Source: Paludisphaera soli
GTDB taxonomy: Bacteria; Planctomycetota; Planctomycetia; Isosphaerales; Isosphaeraceae
Assembly (NCBI RefSeq): GCF_011064595.1
Contig: NZ_JAALJI010000013.1
Coordinates: 124,001-188,000, forward strand
Direction: 5' to 3'
Length of the DNA: 64,000 bases
Every line of letters starts with the position of its first letter. The first letter of the stretch is position 1. A program made the position numbers and the translations under genes. The notes under the pieces were generated by a model. That model saw only the letters and a list, made by a program, of their open reading frames with translations, had not been told where the DNA came from and made no database searches. Shown here in pieces: positions 25,567 through 34,638 of this stretch.

Positions 25567-26790
25567 TCAGCGGCCGGTGCTTCTGGCCGTCCGCACCCAC
25601 TGAGTCGGCTTGTCCCCCAGGCGGATGGTCAGCTTCCAGGCTGCGTAGAACGGGATGTAAGCGAGCGTCGGCAGGTAGCTAAGGGGCACGTGGAAAACGA
25701 TAAAAGGCGTTAGGGCGTAGAGACTTACGGAACCGGCCATCAGCAGGCTCGACCCCAAGAGTCCCCACCCCGCCGGGCGAGCCAGCGGGTCGGCCAAGGC
25801 GAGGAACGCCGCGACGTTCAGCATTGCCAGGAGCAAGAGGAGGGCCAGCAGCTTCATCATCGGCGGCGTCTTCAACTCGACGGCCGATGCCAGCCGCTCG
25901 ATAAGGCCCATGCGACGTTCGCGAAGGACCTCTCTGAACAGCCTCTTCTTCAGCTCCCTGCGGCCGAATTCCCAGCGCCTACGTTGGCTCGCGGCGGCCT
26001 CGCCTCCGTGCTCCAGCATGGTCGCCCGGACCGAGGCGTCGGGGACGAACACGATCCGCTCGCCGGCCATCCGGACGATCCACGAGAATTCGTAATCCTC
26101 CACAAGCCCGTACGCCTTCCAGGGCACGCGCCGGAGGCCCCGGGTGGTGAAGGCCATGCCGTTGCCGTTGAACGGCGAACTCAGTCCCAGCCGGTCCATG
26201 CCGAACGGGGCGACGCCGTTGACCAGGCTGAAAGCATAGGTCATCAGCCGCGTCCGCCACGAGGCGTCGGCGTTGGCTACCGTGTAATAGCACTGGAGCC
26301 AGTCGGCCCCCTCGCGGATCCTGGCGTCGAACTTGCGCAGGAGGTCGGCCGAGGCCAGGGTGTCGGCGTCGATGATCACCAGGACGTCGAGCCCGTCGAA
26401 GCGGCGCGTCGACTGGAGCCTCTCGATCAGGTACTCCAGCGCGTACCCCTTGGTCCGCTTGTCAGGCGTGTTCCGGACGACGACTTCGGCACCCTCGGCC
26501 TCGGCGATCGCGGCGGTGTCGTCGGTGCAGTTGTCGGCGATCACCAGAACCTGGAAGAGTTCGGCGGGATACGCCTGCGCCCGGCAGCTTCGCACCGTCT
26601 CCGCGATCCCCACCCGCTCGTCGTGCGCTGGGATCACGATGAGGAACCGCGATTCAGGCGCGGTCGGCAGCGTCGTCCGCCTTGGGGAGAAGAGGGCTGC
26701 CAGAGCCGTGAGCAACAGCATCAGCAGGAACGGCAGAGCGACGAGGTTCAGGCTGACGACCAGGAGCGCAAACAGGCCGGCGAGCGACAT
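25567..26790 (-). CDS. Membrane glycosyltransferase, family 2
   Basis: A 407-residue GT2 enzyme with an N-terminal membrane segment (residues 4-34), a cytoplasmic catalytic domain and three to four C-terminal membrane segments, the plan of cellulose/hyaluronan-synthase-like enzymes. Catalytic motifs are all present: FLIVIPAHDER, IIDADT (Asp141-143), VEDYEF (Asp232) and QRRRW (269-273). Product is unknown, likely a cell-surface polysaccharide or glycolipid. The gene ends 97 bases from the decayed transposase and is the last of a run of minus-strand genes, though unrelated to the sulfur genes upstream. Confidence 0.88.
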   Translation of the reverse strand: MSLAGLFALLVVSLNLVALPFLLMLLLTALAALFSPRRTTLPTAPESRFLIVIPAHDERVGIAETVRSCRAQAYPAELFQVLVIADNCTDDTAAIAEAEGAEVVVRNTPDKRTKGYALEYLIERLQSTRRFDGLDVLVIIDADTLASADLLRKFDARIREGADWLQCYYTVANADASWRTRLMTYAFSLVNGVAPFGMDRLGLSSPFNGNGMAFTTRGLRRVPWKAYGLVEDYEFSWIVRMAGERIVFVPDASVRATMLEHGGEAAASQRRRWEFGRRELKKRLFREVLRERRMGLIERLASAVELKTPPMMKLLALLLLLAMLNVAAFLALADPLARPAGWGLLGSSLLMAGSVSLYALTPFIVFHVPLSYLPTLAYIPFYAAWKLTIRLGDKPTQWVRTARSTGR

Positions 26791-26918
26791 CAGTCGGTCT
26801 TCTCCCAGGTGATCGAGTCGGCGACGGCACGGGGCGCCGCGGAGGGATCGAGTCTAGCCCTTCGCCGCCCGGATCGGAAGCCAAGTGCGGTTCCACCAAG
26901 GGTGGTCGCGTCCGGGCG

Positions 26919-28073
26919 TCAGGCGACGCCTGCAGTGATCTCCGACAGCGCCTCCAGGAACTGGGATACATCGTCGTGCGTGGTGAACGGCGAGGGCGAG
27001 AGCCGCAACAGGCCCTCCGGGAACGAGCCCAGGTTGCGGTGGATGTAAGGCGCGCAGTGCAGCCCCGGGCGGACGGCGATGTCGAACGACACGTCCAGCA
27101 CGGCGGCCAGGTCTTGCGGAGAGAGGCCGTCCGGCGTGAACAGCGAAAGCGCGCCCGCGTGGGTCTCGGGCTCCCAGCGGCCGGCGACGCGCCAGGCGTC
27201 GTTCCGCTCGGCCCAGTCGACGACCTGCTGGAGCAGGCCGACCTCGTGCTTGCGGAGGGCGTCGGGCCCGCGTTCGGCGACCCAGGCGATCCCCGCGCCG
27301 AGGCCGGCGAAGCCCAGGACGTTCGGAGTGCCGGCTTCGAGAAAGTAGGGCCGGATCGTGGGCTGGGTCTCCGAGGACGAGTCGCCGCCTGTCCCCCCCT
27401 CGCGCCAGGGCCGGATGAGGCCGTCGGCCCGGGGGCCGGCGTAGAGCGCGCCGGTGCCGGTGGGGCCGTAGAGTCCCTTGTGGCCGGGGAGCGCCAGCAG
27501 GTCGATCGGGGTCGACTTCAAGTCGATCGGGACGATGCCGGCCGACTGGGCGGCGTCGACCAGGAGCAGCGCGTCCGTGGCGCGGACCGCCGTCGCAACG
27601 GCCTCGATGGGCTGGACGGTCCCCAGCACGTTGCTCGCCTGGGTGATCGCCACGAGGCTCGTCTTCGGCGTCAGGGCGGCCGCGACGTCCTCGGCCGTCA
27701 CGTATCCCTCTCGCGAGGCGACCCGCGTGGTCGTGATCACGCCGGCTTTCTCGAGGGCCCGGATCGGCCGGCTGATCGAGTTGTGTTCCAGGTCGGTCAG
27801 CACGACGTGGTCGCCGGGCTGGACGACGCCCTTGATCGCCATGTTCAGGGCGTCGGTGCAGTTCAGGGTGAGGATCCAGCGGTCGGGGCCCTCGCCGCGG
27901 AAGAACTGGTTGAGCGCGTGGCGGACGTCGTCCAGGGCCTTCTCGGCGGCCATCGCCATCCGGTGCCCGGCCCGGCCGGGGTTGGCCAGCGAGTTGCGAG
28001 CGAACCGATCCAGGGCCTGATAGACGGGCTCGGGCTTGGGGAAGCTGGTGGCGGCGTTGTCGAGATAGATCAT
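26919..28073 (-). CDS. Class V aminotransferase-fold cysteine desulfurase-like enzyme
   Basis: A 384-residue PLP enzyme of the cysteine desulfurase group: IYLDNAATSFPKPEPVYQ at the start, LTDLEHNSISRPI, the PLP-lysine in LALPGHKGLYGPTGTG, and a Cys in RPGLHCAPYIHRNLG at the position of the desulfurase active-site cysteine. Such enzymes take sulfur from cysteine to form a persulfide. It has a GGAG site before the ATG and follows a ThiF/MoeB-like E1 and a MoaD/ThiS-like carrier on the same strand, which supports a role as sulfur donor for thiocarboxylate formation. The acceptor pathway is not identified. Confidence 0.85.
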   Translation of the reverse strand: MIYLDNAATSFPKPEPVYQALDRFARNSLANPGRAGHRMAMAAEKALDDVRHALNQFFRGEGPDRWILTLNCTDALNMAIKGVVQPGDHVVLTDLEHNSISRPIRALEKAGVITTTRVASREGYVTAEDVAAALTPKTSLVAITQASNVLGTVQPIEAVATAVRATDALLLVDAAQSAGIVPIDLKSTPIDLLALPGHKGLYGPTGTGALYAGPRADGLIRPWREGGTGGDSSSETQPTIRPYFLEAGTPNVLGFAGLGAGIAWVAERGPDALRKHEVGLLQQVVDWAERNDAWRVAGRWEPETHAGALSLFTPDGLSPQDLAAVLDVSFDIAVRPGLHCAPYIHRNLGSFPEGLLRLSPSPFTTHDDVSQFLEALSEITAGVA

Positions 28074-28133
28074 GCGAGGCTCCTGGGAGGCCGGACGCGG
28101 CGGCCCTTTCGAGAAGGCGGTGTGCGAGGCGGA

Positions 28134-29183
28134 TCAGGCACCGACGAACTGGGAATACAGCGTCTTCGCTTTGGCGATGTCGTTGGTCCCCTTGATGATG
28201 GCCCGGCCGTCGGGGAAGACGGTGAACTCGTAGCCCTCGGTGGCGAACCGGAGCATGAAGGCGTTGTGGCGGACCTCGCCGACGCCCTTCAGCCGCTCGG
28301 CCATCTCGGGGAATTGGAGCGGCTCGGGGCGGCGGCTGGCGACCTGAACGGCGTTGCGGCCGCAGAGGGCCGTCGTGTGCGAGCCCATCTCGCCTTCCAG
28401 CCACTCGAACTTGCGATGCTTGCAGCAGGGGCAGTCGACCTTGCCGAACAGGCCGGAGATCTTGAGCTGGCGGAACGTCCAGTCCCAGATGTCGACCATG
28501 ATGAGGTCGCGGTTGAGCGCCTCCTTCTTGCCCGCGAGGACCTTGATCGCCTCGACGGCCTCGAATGAGGCGATGATGGCGACGGCCGGGCCGAGGACGC
28601 CGGCCGTCTCGCACGTCGGCGTCATGCCCGGCGGCGGGGCGGTCTCGATGACGCACCGCAGGCAGGGGGTCTCGCCCGGCAGGATCGTCATGGTCTGGCC
28701 TTCCGAGCCAATGACCCCGCCGAAGATCCAGGGCTTGCCCAGCTTCACCGCCGCGTCGTTGATGAGGTAGCGGGTCTCGAAGTTGTCGGTGCCGTCGAGG
28801 ATCAGGTCGGCGTCGCCCATCAGGGCGAGGGCGTTGGTGTGGTCGATGTCGGTGACGACCGGCTCGATCTCGATCGTGCTGTTGATGCGCCGGAGCTTCC
28901 GCGCAGCGGCCTCCGCCTTGGGGAGGTTGTCGGCCACGTCCTGCTCGTCGAACAGGATCTGGCGCTGGAGGTTGTGGGTCTCGATGAAGTCGCGGTCGAT
29001 GATCCGCAGGTGGCCGACCCCCGCGCGGGCCAGGTGGTTCGCCAGCACGGTCCCGAGCGCGCCGCAGCCGCAGAGCGTCACCCGGCTGTTCATCAAGGCG
29101 CGCTGGCCTTCCTCGCCGAGGGCGGGGAAGCGGACCTGTCGCGAGTAGCGGTCGAGCGGGTCGGGCGTGAGGGCGGCGGACAT
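28134..29183 (-). CDS. ThiF/MoeB/HesA-family adenylyltransferase (E1-like)
   Basis: A 349-residue E1-like enzyme that adenylates the C-terminal glycine of a ubiquitin-like sulfur carrier. Visible are DRYSRQVRFPALGEEGQ, the nucleotide-binding VTLCGCGALGTVLANHL, DLILDGTDNFETRYLIND and two zinc Cys pairs (CLRC, and CPCC near residue 255). The C-terminal about 85 residues (LCGRNAVQV to the end) form an extra domain common in this subgroup. GGAG precedes the ATG at 29183. Upstream is the carrier gene, 51 bases away, and downstream the desulfurase-like gene. Confidence 0.92.
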   Translation of the reverse strand: MSAALTPDPLDRYSRQVRFPALGEEGQRALMNSRVTLCGCGALGTVLANHLARAGVGHLRIIDRDFIETHNLQRQILFDEQDVADNLPKAEAAARKLRRINSTIEIEPVVTDIDHTNALALMGDADLILDGTDNFETRYLINDAAVKLGKPWIFGGVIGSEGQTMTILPGETPCLRCVIETAPPPGMTPTCETAGVLGPAVAIIASFEAVEAIKVLAGKKEALNRDLIMVDIWDWTFRQLKISGLFGKVDCPCCKHRKFEWLEGEMGSHTTALCGRNAVQVASRRPEPLQFPEMAERLKGVGEVRHNAFMLRFATEGYEFTVFPDGRAIIKGTNDIAKAKTLYSQFVGA

Positions 29184-29234
29184 GCGGATCTCCGGGGGCG
29201 TGCGTCGTTCGCGTTTCGGGGGGGGCCGGGGCGG

Positions 29235-29504
29235 TCAGCCGCCGGCGACGGCCGGGATGATGCTGACCTCGTCCTTCTCGGCGACCGGGGTCTCCAGGTC
29301 TTCGAGGTAACGAACGTCCTCGTTATTCACATAGATGTTGACGAACCGGCGGATCTCCGCGCCGTCGAACAGGCGCTCCTGGATCGCCGGGTGCTGGCGA
29401 CCGAGGTCGGCCAGGACCTCGCCGACCGTCGCGCCGGAGGCCTCGACCTTGTCTTGTCCGGCGGCTTGCGGGCGGAGCGGGGTGGGGATGCGGACGACTG
29501 GCAT
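29235..29504 (-). CDS. MoaD/ThiS-family ubiquitin-like sulfur carrier
   Basis: An 89-residue beta-grasp protein ending in the required diglycine (IIPAVAGG), which the E1 next door would adenylate and sulfur would convert to a thiocarboxylate. Features are RIPTPLRPQAAGQDKVEASG, GEVLADLGRQHP and IYVNNEDVRYLEDLETPV. AGGA is found upstream of the ATG at 29504. It begins a three-gene operon (carrier, E1, desulfurase-like). Whether it feeds molybdopterin, thiamine, cysteine or methionine synthesis cannot be told; no other genes of those pathways lie nearby except threonine synthase. Confidence 0.9.
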   Translation of the reverse strand: MPVVRIPTPLRPQAAGQDKVEASGATVGEVLADLGRQHPAIQERLFDGAEIRRFVNIYVNNEDVRYLEDLETPVAEKDEVSIIPAVAGG

Positions 29505-29641
29505 GATGCGAGTTCCTCTATGGCGGAGTCTAATAGGGGCGACGTGGACCTGGGCGTCCATCCGGGCATCCCCTGGCCGGTTGGGTTTGGTCGGAGCCTG
29601 CATCCGACGGAAGGTTCGCGACGGTGCGGCGAGGAACCAAC

Positions 29642-29995
29642 ATGACGATCCGTGAGCGGCTCAATCGCAACAAGCGTCGCCAGATCTGTTATTACGCGGC
29701 GGCCATCCTCGTCCTCTTCGCCGGGTTGTTCCTCGGACCTCTGCTGGGAGCGTTCGGCCCGTTCGCACCCCTGGCCGGGCTCGCCTTGGCCTTCGTAGGC
29801 CTGGTTTATGTGGACATGTCCTCGGCGTTTCGCTGCTCGCGGTGCGGAAAGTCGCTGGGACGGCTCGTCATGCAGAAGAATACGAACCTCTTCGTGATCA
29901 ACGAGCAGATGCGATACTGCCCATTCTGCGGGGTAGACTTCGATTCCGAGGAGACCCTCAAGCGCACGGCGAAGGAGGACGATCCTCTCGACTAG
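29642..29995 (+). CDS. Small membrane protein with zinc-ribbon-like tail
   Basis: A 117-residue protein with two membrane segments (YYAAAILVLFAGLFLGPLLG and FAPLAGLALAFVGLVYV) and a cytoplasmic or exported tail holding two Cys pairs, CSRCGKSL and YCPFCGVDF, 33 residues apart, likely a zinc ribbon. The ATG at 29642 follows GAGGAACC. It sits alone between minus-strand genes and splits the carrier operon from threonine synthase. I do not recognise a family. Confidence 0.72.
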   Translation: MTIRERLNRNKRRQICYYAAAILVLFAGLFLGPLLGAFGPFAPLAGLALAFVGLVYVDMSSAFRCSRCGKSLGRLVMQKNTNLFVINEQMRYCPFCGVDFDSEETLKRTAKEDDPLD

Positions 29996-30069
29996 CCTCG
30001 ACGCTCGAACCGGCCCCGGCGACTTCGGCCGCCGGCCTCGATCGCGGTCCGGAAAACGGGGGTCTGGCG

Positions 30070-31344
30070 TCACATCGAAGCGACCGCGAGCCCCGCCGAA
30101 AGCTCCGCGCCTTCGACCAGCGCTTCAAAGTCCTCGAGCGTCGGCTTGATGACGACCGGACGGGGCAGGTGGTCGACCAGGGCTTCCTGGGTCTTTAGGC
30201 CGTTGCCGGTGATGCAGAGGACGGTAGAGCCGTCGCGGTCGATCCGCCCTTCCTCGATCAGCTTGCGGGCGACGGCCAGGGTCACGCCGCCGGCGGTCTC
30301 GGCCCAGATGCCTTCCGTCTCGGCGAGCAGTCGCATGGCGTCGACGATGGCCTCGTCGCTCACGTCCTCGCTCCAGCCGCCGGTCTCGCGGATCATCTTC
30401 GAGGCGAACCAGCCGTCGGCCGGATCGCCGATGGCGAGGCTCTTGGCGATGGTGTCCGGGTTCCGCACCGGCTTGACCTTGCCCGCGCCCGTCTTCACGG
30501 TGCTGGCGATCGGGTTGCAGCCGGTGGCCTGGGCGCCGAACATCTTGGTGCGGGCGGGGCCGTTCAGCAGGCCGAGCGTCTCCAGCTCGCGGAACGACTT
30601 GTGGAGCTTGCCGATCAGGCTGCCGCCGGCCATCGGCGCGACGACGTGGTCGGGGGCCCGCCAGCCGAGGTCCTCGGCGATCTCGTAGCCCATCGTCTTC
30701 GACCCCTCGGCGTAGAACGGCCGGAGGTTGACGTTCACGAATCCCCAGCCGTAGCGGAAGGCGATCTGCGAGCAGAGCCGATTGACGTGATCATAATTAC
30801 CTTTGACGGCGACGACCTTCGCGCCGTAGATCGTGGCGCCCAGGATCTTCCCCTGTTCGAGGCCGTCGGGGATCAGGACATAGGCCTCGAGCCCGGCCGC
30901 CGCGGCGTTGGCCGCCACGCTACCCGCGAGGTTCCCCGTCGAGGCGCAGCCGACGGTCTCGAACCCCAGCTCGACCGCCTTCGAGAGGGCCACGGCGACG
31001 ACGCGGTCCTTGAACGAGAGGGTCGGGTAGTTCACCGCGTCGTTCTTGAGGTACAGCTCGGCGACCCCCAGTTCCTTCGCCAAGCGGTCGGCGCGGATCA
31101 GGGGGGTGCAGCCGACGTGGCGGCCGACGGTCGGCTCGCCGTCGACCGGCAGCAACTCGCGATAGCGCCACATGGTGCGGGGGCGGGCGGCGATCGCCTC
31201 GCGGGTGAGGGTGCGGGCGACCGCCTCGTAGTCGTAGGCCACTTCCAGCGGCCCGAAATCGTCGGTGCAGAAGTTGAGCGCTTCTTTGGGGTAGAGCTTG
31301 CCGCAGAGCCGACACTTCAGGCCCGTCACCAGTTCACCTGACAC
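30070..31344 (-). CDS. thrC: Threonine synthase
   Basis: A 424-residue PLP enzyme of the fold-II family converting O-phosphohomoserine to threonine. The PLP lysine is in NYPTLSFKDRVVAVAL, with the family's GCASTGNLAGSVAANAAAAG, PDGLEQGKI and GSLIGKLHKSFREL. The N-terminus begins with a short Cys-containing stretch (LKCRLCGKLYPKEALNFC), the pattern of the bacterial/archaeal long threonine synthases. A GTG at 31344 with GAGGGGG eight bases upstream is taken as the start, not the earlier GTG at 31377. Cysteine/cystathionine-synthase function is a less likely alternative. Confidence 0.9.
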   Translation of the reverse strand: MSGELVTGLKCRLCGKLYPKEALNFCTDDFGPLEVAYDYEAVARTLTREAIAARPRTMWRYRELLPVDGEPTVGRHVGCTPLIRADRLAKELGVAELYLKNDAVNYPTLSFKDRVVAVALSKAVELGFETVGCASTGNLAGSVAANAAAAGLEAYVLIPDGLEQGKILGATIYGAKVVAVKGNYDHVNRLCSQIAFRYGWGFVNVNLRPFYAEGSKTMGYEIAEDLGWRAPDHVVAPMAGGSLIGKLHKSFRELETLGLLNGPARTKMFGAQATGCNPIASTVKTGAGKVKPVRNPDTIAKSLAIGDPADGWFASKMIRETGGWSEDVSDEAIVDAMRLLAETEGIWAETAGGVTLAVARKLIEEGRIDRDGSTVLCITGNGLKTQEALVDHLPRPVVIKPTLEDFEALVEGAELSAGLAVASM

Positions 31345-31871
31345 CAGATTGACCCCCTCGTGCGAAAGACGCGACACGGGCCCGCTGACGCGCCGTTGGA
31401 ACGCGTCGGAGCCGGACGGACGAGCCGCTCGTCCGCGTCGGTGCGTCTCGAAGCCAGAGTGTCGACGGGGGGCGATCAGGTGGGTTCGGGAACGGTCGAT
31501 GCTGTAAGGACAGCGCCGCCGCCGAAGACCATCTTATCTGTCCGATACGCGTTCGACGATCCGGGGTTTTCCCGGACTCGCCCGAACGGGCGCTCGGCAG
31601 GAGTTAGCACCAGCATCCACCAAGACGGTGGACCGGTTGCTGTGGCGTCATAGGGCCCTTCCCTCAGCCACTCTGGATAAGATACGCGCCGAATTGTGAG
31701 TCTTGAATGTAGCCTGCGGCCGGCGATCGCGTCAAGGGGCGCTTCTCGGGCGTCTCGAGTTTGCCGGGGCCCCCGTCGCGGACTTGTCGCGGAGATCGGT
31801 CGTGTTACAGTTGTCATGGGGCTTCGCTCGGCACGGGTGCCGGAGCCCGCCCGCTGAGTGAAAGGGATGGC
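31345..31871. other. Divergent intergenic region
   Basis: About 530 bases between thrC (-) and the unknown membrane protein (+). It should hold promoters for both, but I find no clear -35/-10 pair, no hairpin and no riboswitch-like sequence. Short open frames across it look random. Confidence 0.4.
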
Positions 31872-33212
31872 ATGGGCGCGCCATGGCGGATCTTTTGGCT
31901 GCTCGTGCTGGGATTCCATGCGGTCGGGGCGGCGGGTTGGTGGTGGCTCGCGCCGGGGGGATTCCCGGTCGCGGACCCCTTGTCGTGGCGGAACCGGGTC
32001 GCGCCGCCCTTGGTGCTGGCGCTGGTAGTGTCGAGCGTGTTCTGGTCGCGTCGCCCCGATGGCGGGCCGAAGCTGGCCGCGGCGCTTGGGGCATTGCCGA
32101 TCGCCTGGCTCGCGGGGGCGATGGTCCTGCTCGTCGGCTTTCGGACCGGGCTTCGGGATCCGCTGTTCCTGGCGCCCGCGGCCTTCGCCGCCGTCCTGGC
32201 AGCCGCCCACCTCGGGACCTTTCGACGGCGAGCGTCGGGGGCGACGTCGGCCCGGTGGGCGGTCGGGCTTCGGCTCGGCGCGGTCGCCTTCGGACTCCTC
32301 ACGGCCGCCGCCAGCCTGCCGCGGCCGGCGGGCACGCGTCCGGCCTCCGAACCGCACTCCCTCGCGACGTTGCCACGCGAGGACGTCAACGCCCGGCTGG
32401 GGCCTGACGCCTTCGTCCAGCTGGGTGAAGGATCGACGAGCCTCAAGGCCGGGAGGCTGCGGCTGACGGTCCAGCCGCTCCTCCGCTTCCTGGAGCGTTC
32501 GCCCGACGGCCGGCCGACGGTGCTCGTCCCGAGGGCCGAGCGGGAAGGACGAGACTCGCGGCTGATCGGATCGGCCGCGACCGGGGGCGGGCTCGATCTG
32601 CGCTATCGCTCCGACTTCGACGCCTCGCTGCAGGTGGAGGCTCGGGACGACCGCACGATTTGGCTGGAGTCCCTGACGATCCTGCCGATCCCCGTGTGGT
32701 CGCACCTGAACTCATTCTGCGACGTCGACGTCACGGGGCATCGGCGCCTGTCGCTCTCGTTCTCGCCGTGCCCGGACGCCCGAATCGGAGTGGAGCCGAT
32801 GGATTACCCCTTCGGACGGCCGCTACGGTTCGCGTTCCTGGAGGCGTCGGGACGATTCCGCATCGTCGAGGCGACGAGTGGCGAGAAGGGGCCGTTCCGC
32901 GAACTGGCGTCCGGGCCTTTGGGTCGGGGAGAGCCGCTCGCGGTCACGTTCCACGACGAGGACCGGGCCGTAGCCCGGCTTACCCTGGACGATTGGTCGG
33001 CGCAGCTCGACGTGCAGCTCTCGCCCACGGCCGGGTGGCTTGCGCCGGTCAATGCGATCGAGTTCTGCCTCGCGGGCGACGAGCCGACGTCGACGGCCTC
33101 GATCTACATGACCCTCGCCGGCACGTCGGTCGGGCGCGGCTGGGACTGCGTCGGCCACCGCGCGGGGGCGTACCGCAATCGGATTCGCGTCGAGATCTTG
33201 GATCCGCCTTAG
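31872..33212 (+). CDS. Membrane protein with C-terminal soluble domain, unknown
   Basis: A 446-residue protein of no family I recognise. Four hydrophobic segments occupy about residues 5-150 (IFWLLVLGFHAVGAAGWWW and others), followed by a long soluble part rich in beta-like sequence (residues 170-446) with several Trp and two to three Cys. The ATG at 31872 has AAAGGGATG just upstream. It ends four bases into the adjacent minus-strand pseudogene, with converging stops. Confidence 0.6.
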   Translation: MGAPWRIFWLLVLGFHAVGAAGWWWLAPGGFPVADPLSWRNRVAPPLVLALVVSSVFWSRRPDGGPKLAAALGALPIAWLAGAMVLLVGFRTGLRDPLFLAPAAFAAVLAAAHLGTFRRRASGATSARWAVGLRLGAVAFGLLTAAASLPRPAGTRPASEPHSLATLPREDVNARLGPDAFVQLGEGSTSLKAGRLRLTVQPLLRFLERSPDGRPTVLVPRAEREGRDSRLIGSAATGGGLDLRYRSDFDASLQVEARDDRTIWLESLTILPIPVWSHLNSFCDVDVTGHRRLSLSFSPCPDARIGVEPMDYPFGRPLRFAFLEASGRFRIVEATSGEKGPFRELASGPLGRGEPLAVTFHDEDRAVARLTLDDWSAQLDVQLSPTAGWLAPVNAIEFCLAGDEPTSTASIYMTLAGTSVGRGWDCVGHRAGAYRNRIRVEILDPP

Positions 33213-34388
33213 CGTTCCCAGATCGCCCGAAACCCCAGCTCCGCGTGACGGCCTTCGATGTCGTCGCGCATGCCGACGCCGAACTGGAGGCGGATGTGCT
33301 CCGAGAGCTTCCAATGGACTTGTGGCATCACGAGGAGCACGGAGGGGCCGCGCAGCTGACGCGAGAGGTTCGTCTCCACGCCGAGCACGAGGTCGTCGGT
33401 CACGTCCGCGAAGAGCGTCAAGTTGGTGATGACATCGGTCCCGACCGTAGACGGCCCGTCGCTGAACGGGAAGATCTGCTCGCCGATGGTGCCGCCGACC
33501 ATCCCCAGCAGGCTCCAGGTCTTGTCGAACCGGATCCCGGCCAGGTACAGCGCCGTGGGGCTCCAGCGCCCGTTCGTCATGTCGTAGTAGAGGATGCCCT
33601 GCGCCCCGTGGATGAACGCGTCGTCCAGGGCGTTCCCGAAGGTGCACTGCACGGCTGCCTTGGCGGCCTGGATCCGGTGCCGAAGATCGGCAGTTCGAAT
33701 TCCATCGCCAGGCCGTCGCGGACCGCGTACTCGACCTCCGGCGCCCAGTCGAAGTGCGAACCCCGGCGGCCGAGCGGAGCCAGGCCGAGCACGTTGATCT
33801 CCAACTCCCCGCGACGCGCGCCCAGCCCGCGCACCAGGTCGAAGACCATCGGCTCAGGGATGTGGGGGCCGTCGCGGGCCTCGATGTCCTCGACCTGCGA
33901 GGGCGGGGGCCCGGAATAGGAGACCGGCGGGTCCTCGACGATCGACGGATCATCCCGATCTTCGATCGCCCCTAAGGGAGGGCCGGCTCATCGGGTGCCG
34001 CCGGCGCCTCCGGAGCCACCTGATACTGGGCGCGGGCGACCTCGTCGATCGCACGGGGCGAGGGGCGGGGTCCGGGCGCCATGCGACCCGGGACGATCGC
34101 GACCGCTCGCGGCTTCGGGGCGGCGCGTCGGGCCGGCGGGGCGAAGAATCGGCCCCGCGATTCGGGCCCGGAGTAGGTCGAGCGATCCGTCCGGAGGATG
34201 GACGGGGCTCGGAAGTCCTCCCGGCGAGCTTCGGTCTCGACGTCGACTTCGGCGATCGGCGTCCCGGGGGGCACGATCGCATCCGCCGCCCTCGACTGAG
34301 CGAGCCATGCGGCGGCCAGGGCCGTCGCGAGCAGGAGCGATCGCGGGCGTCGAGATCGCCGGAACTCCTGTCCGAAGTCGCTCGTCAC
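33209..34388 (-). pseudogene. Frameshifted outer-membrane-like protein gene
   Basis: Three consecutive reading frames look like one gene. Frame A (34388 to about 33972) has a signal peptide (RSLLLATALAAAWLAQSRAA) and a Pro/Ala-rich linker, and stops at 33972. Frame B (about 33975-33680) continues with PPVSYSGPPPSQVEDIEA and HFDWAPEVEYAVRDGLAMEF. Frame C (about 33690-33209) reads CTFGNALDDAFIHGAQGILY to the end, with alternating beta-strand-like sequence. Two shifts, near 33970 and 33680, are therefore likely. The complete product would resemble planctomycete outer-membrane/transporter-like beta-barrels. Sequencing error could also explain the breaks. Confidence 0.6.
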
Positions 34389-34638
34389 GGGCCGACCTGT
34401 TGAGTTGAGGGCGAAAGGGGGCGAGGCGGGATCCCGTGCTTAACCCATCGGGGCTTCTCTGTCGAGCCGGGATGCGGCCCTGAGACGGCCCCGCCGGAGG
34501 GCGGCTCGGGGCCGCGGTCGTGACCTTGCCACCCAAGTGGGCTCCGTCTAACATGGAGCGTTCGCGTTCCGAGGTCCCGGTCTCGCACTGCCGACGGCCT
34601 GCTCGTCCTGCTCACCCGATCGACCCGGCAAGGAGCCC

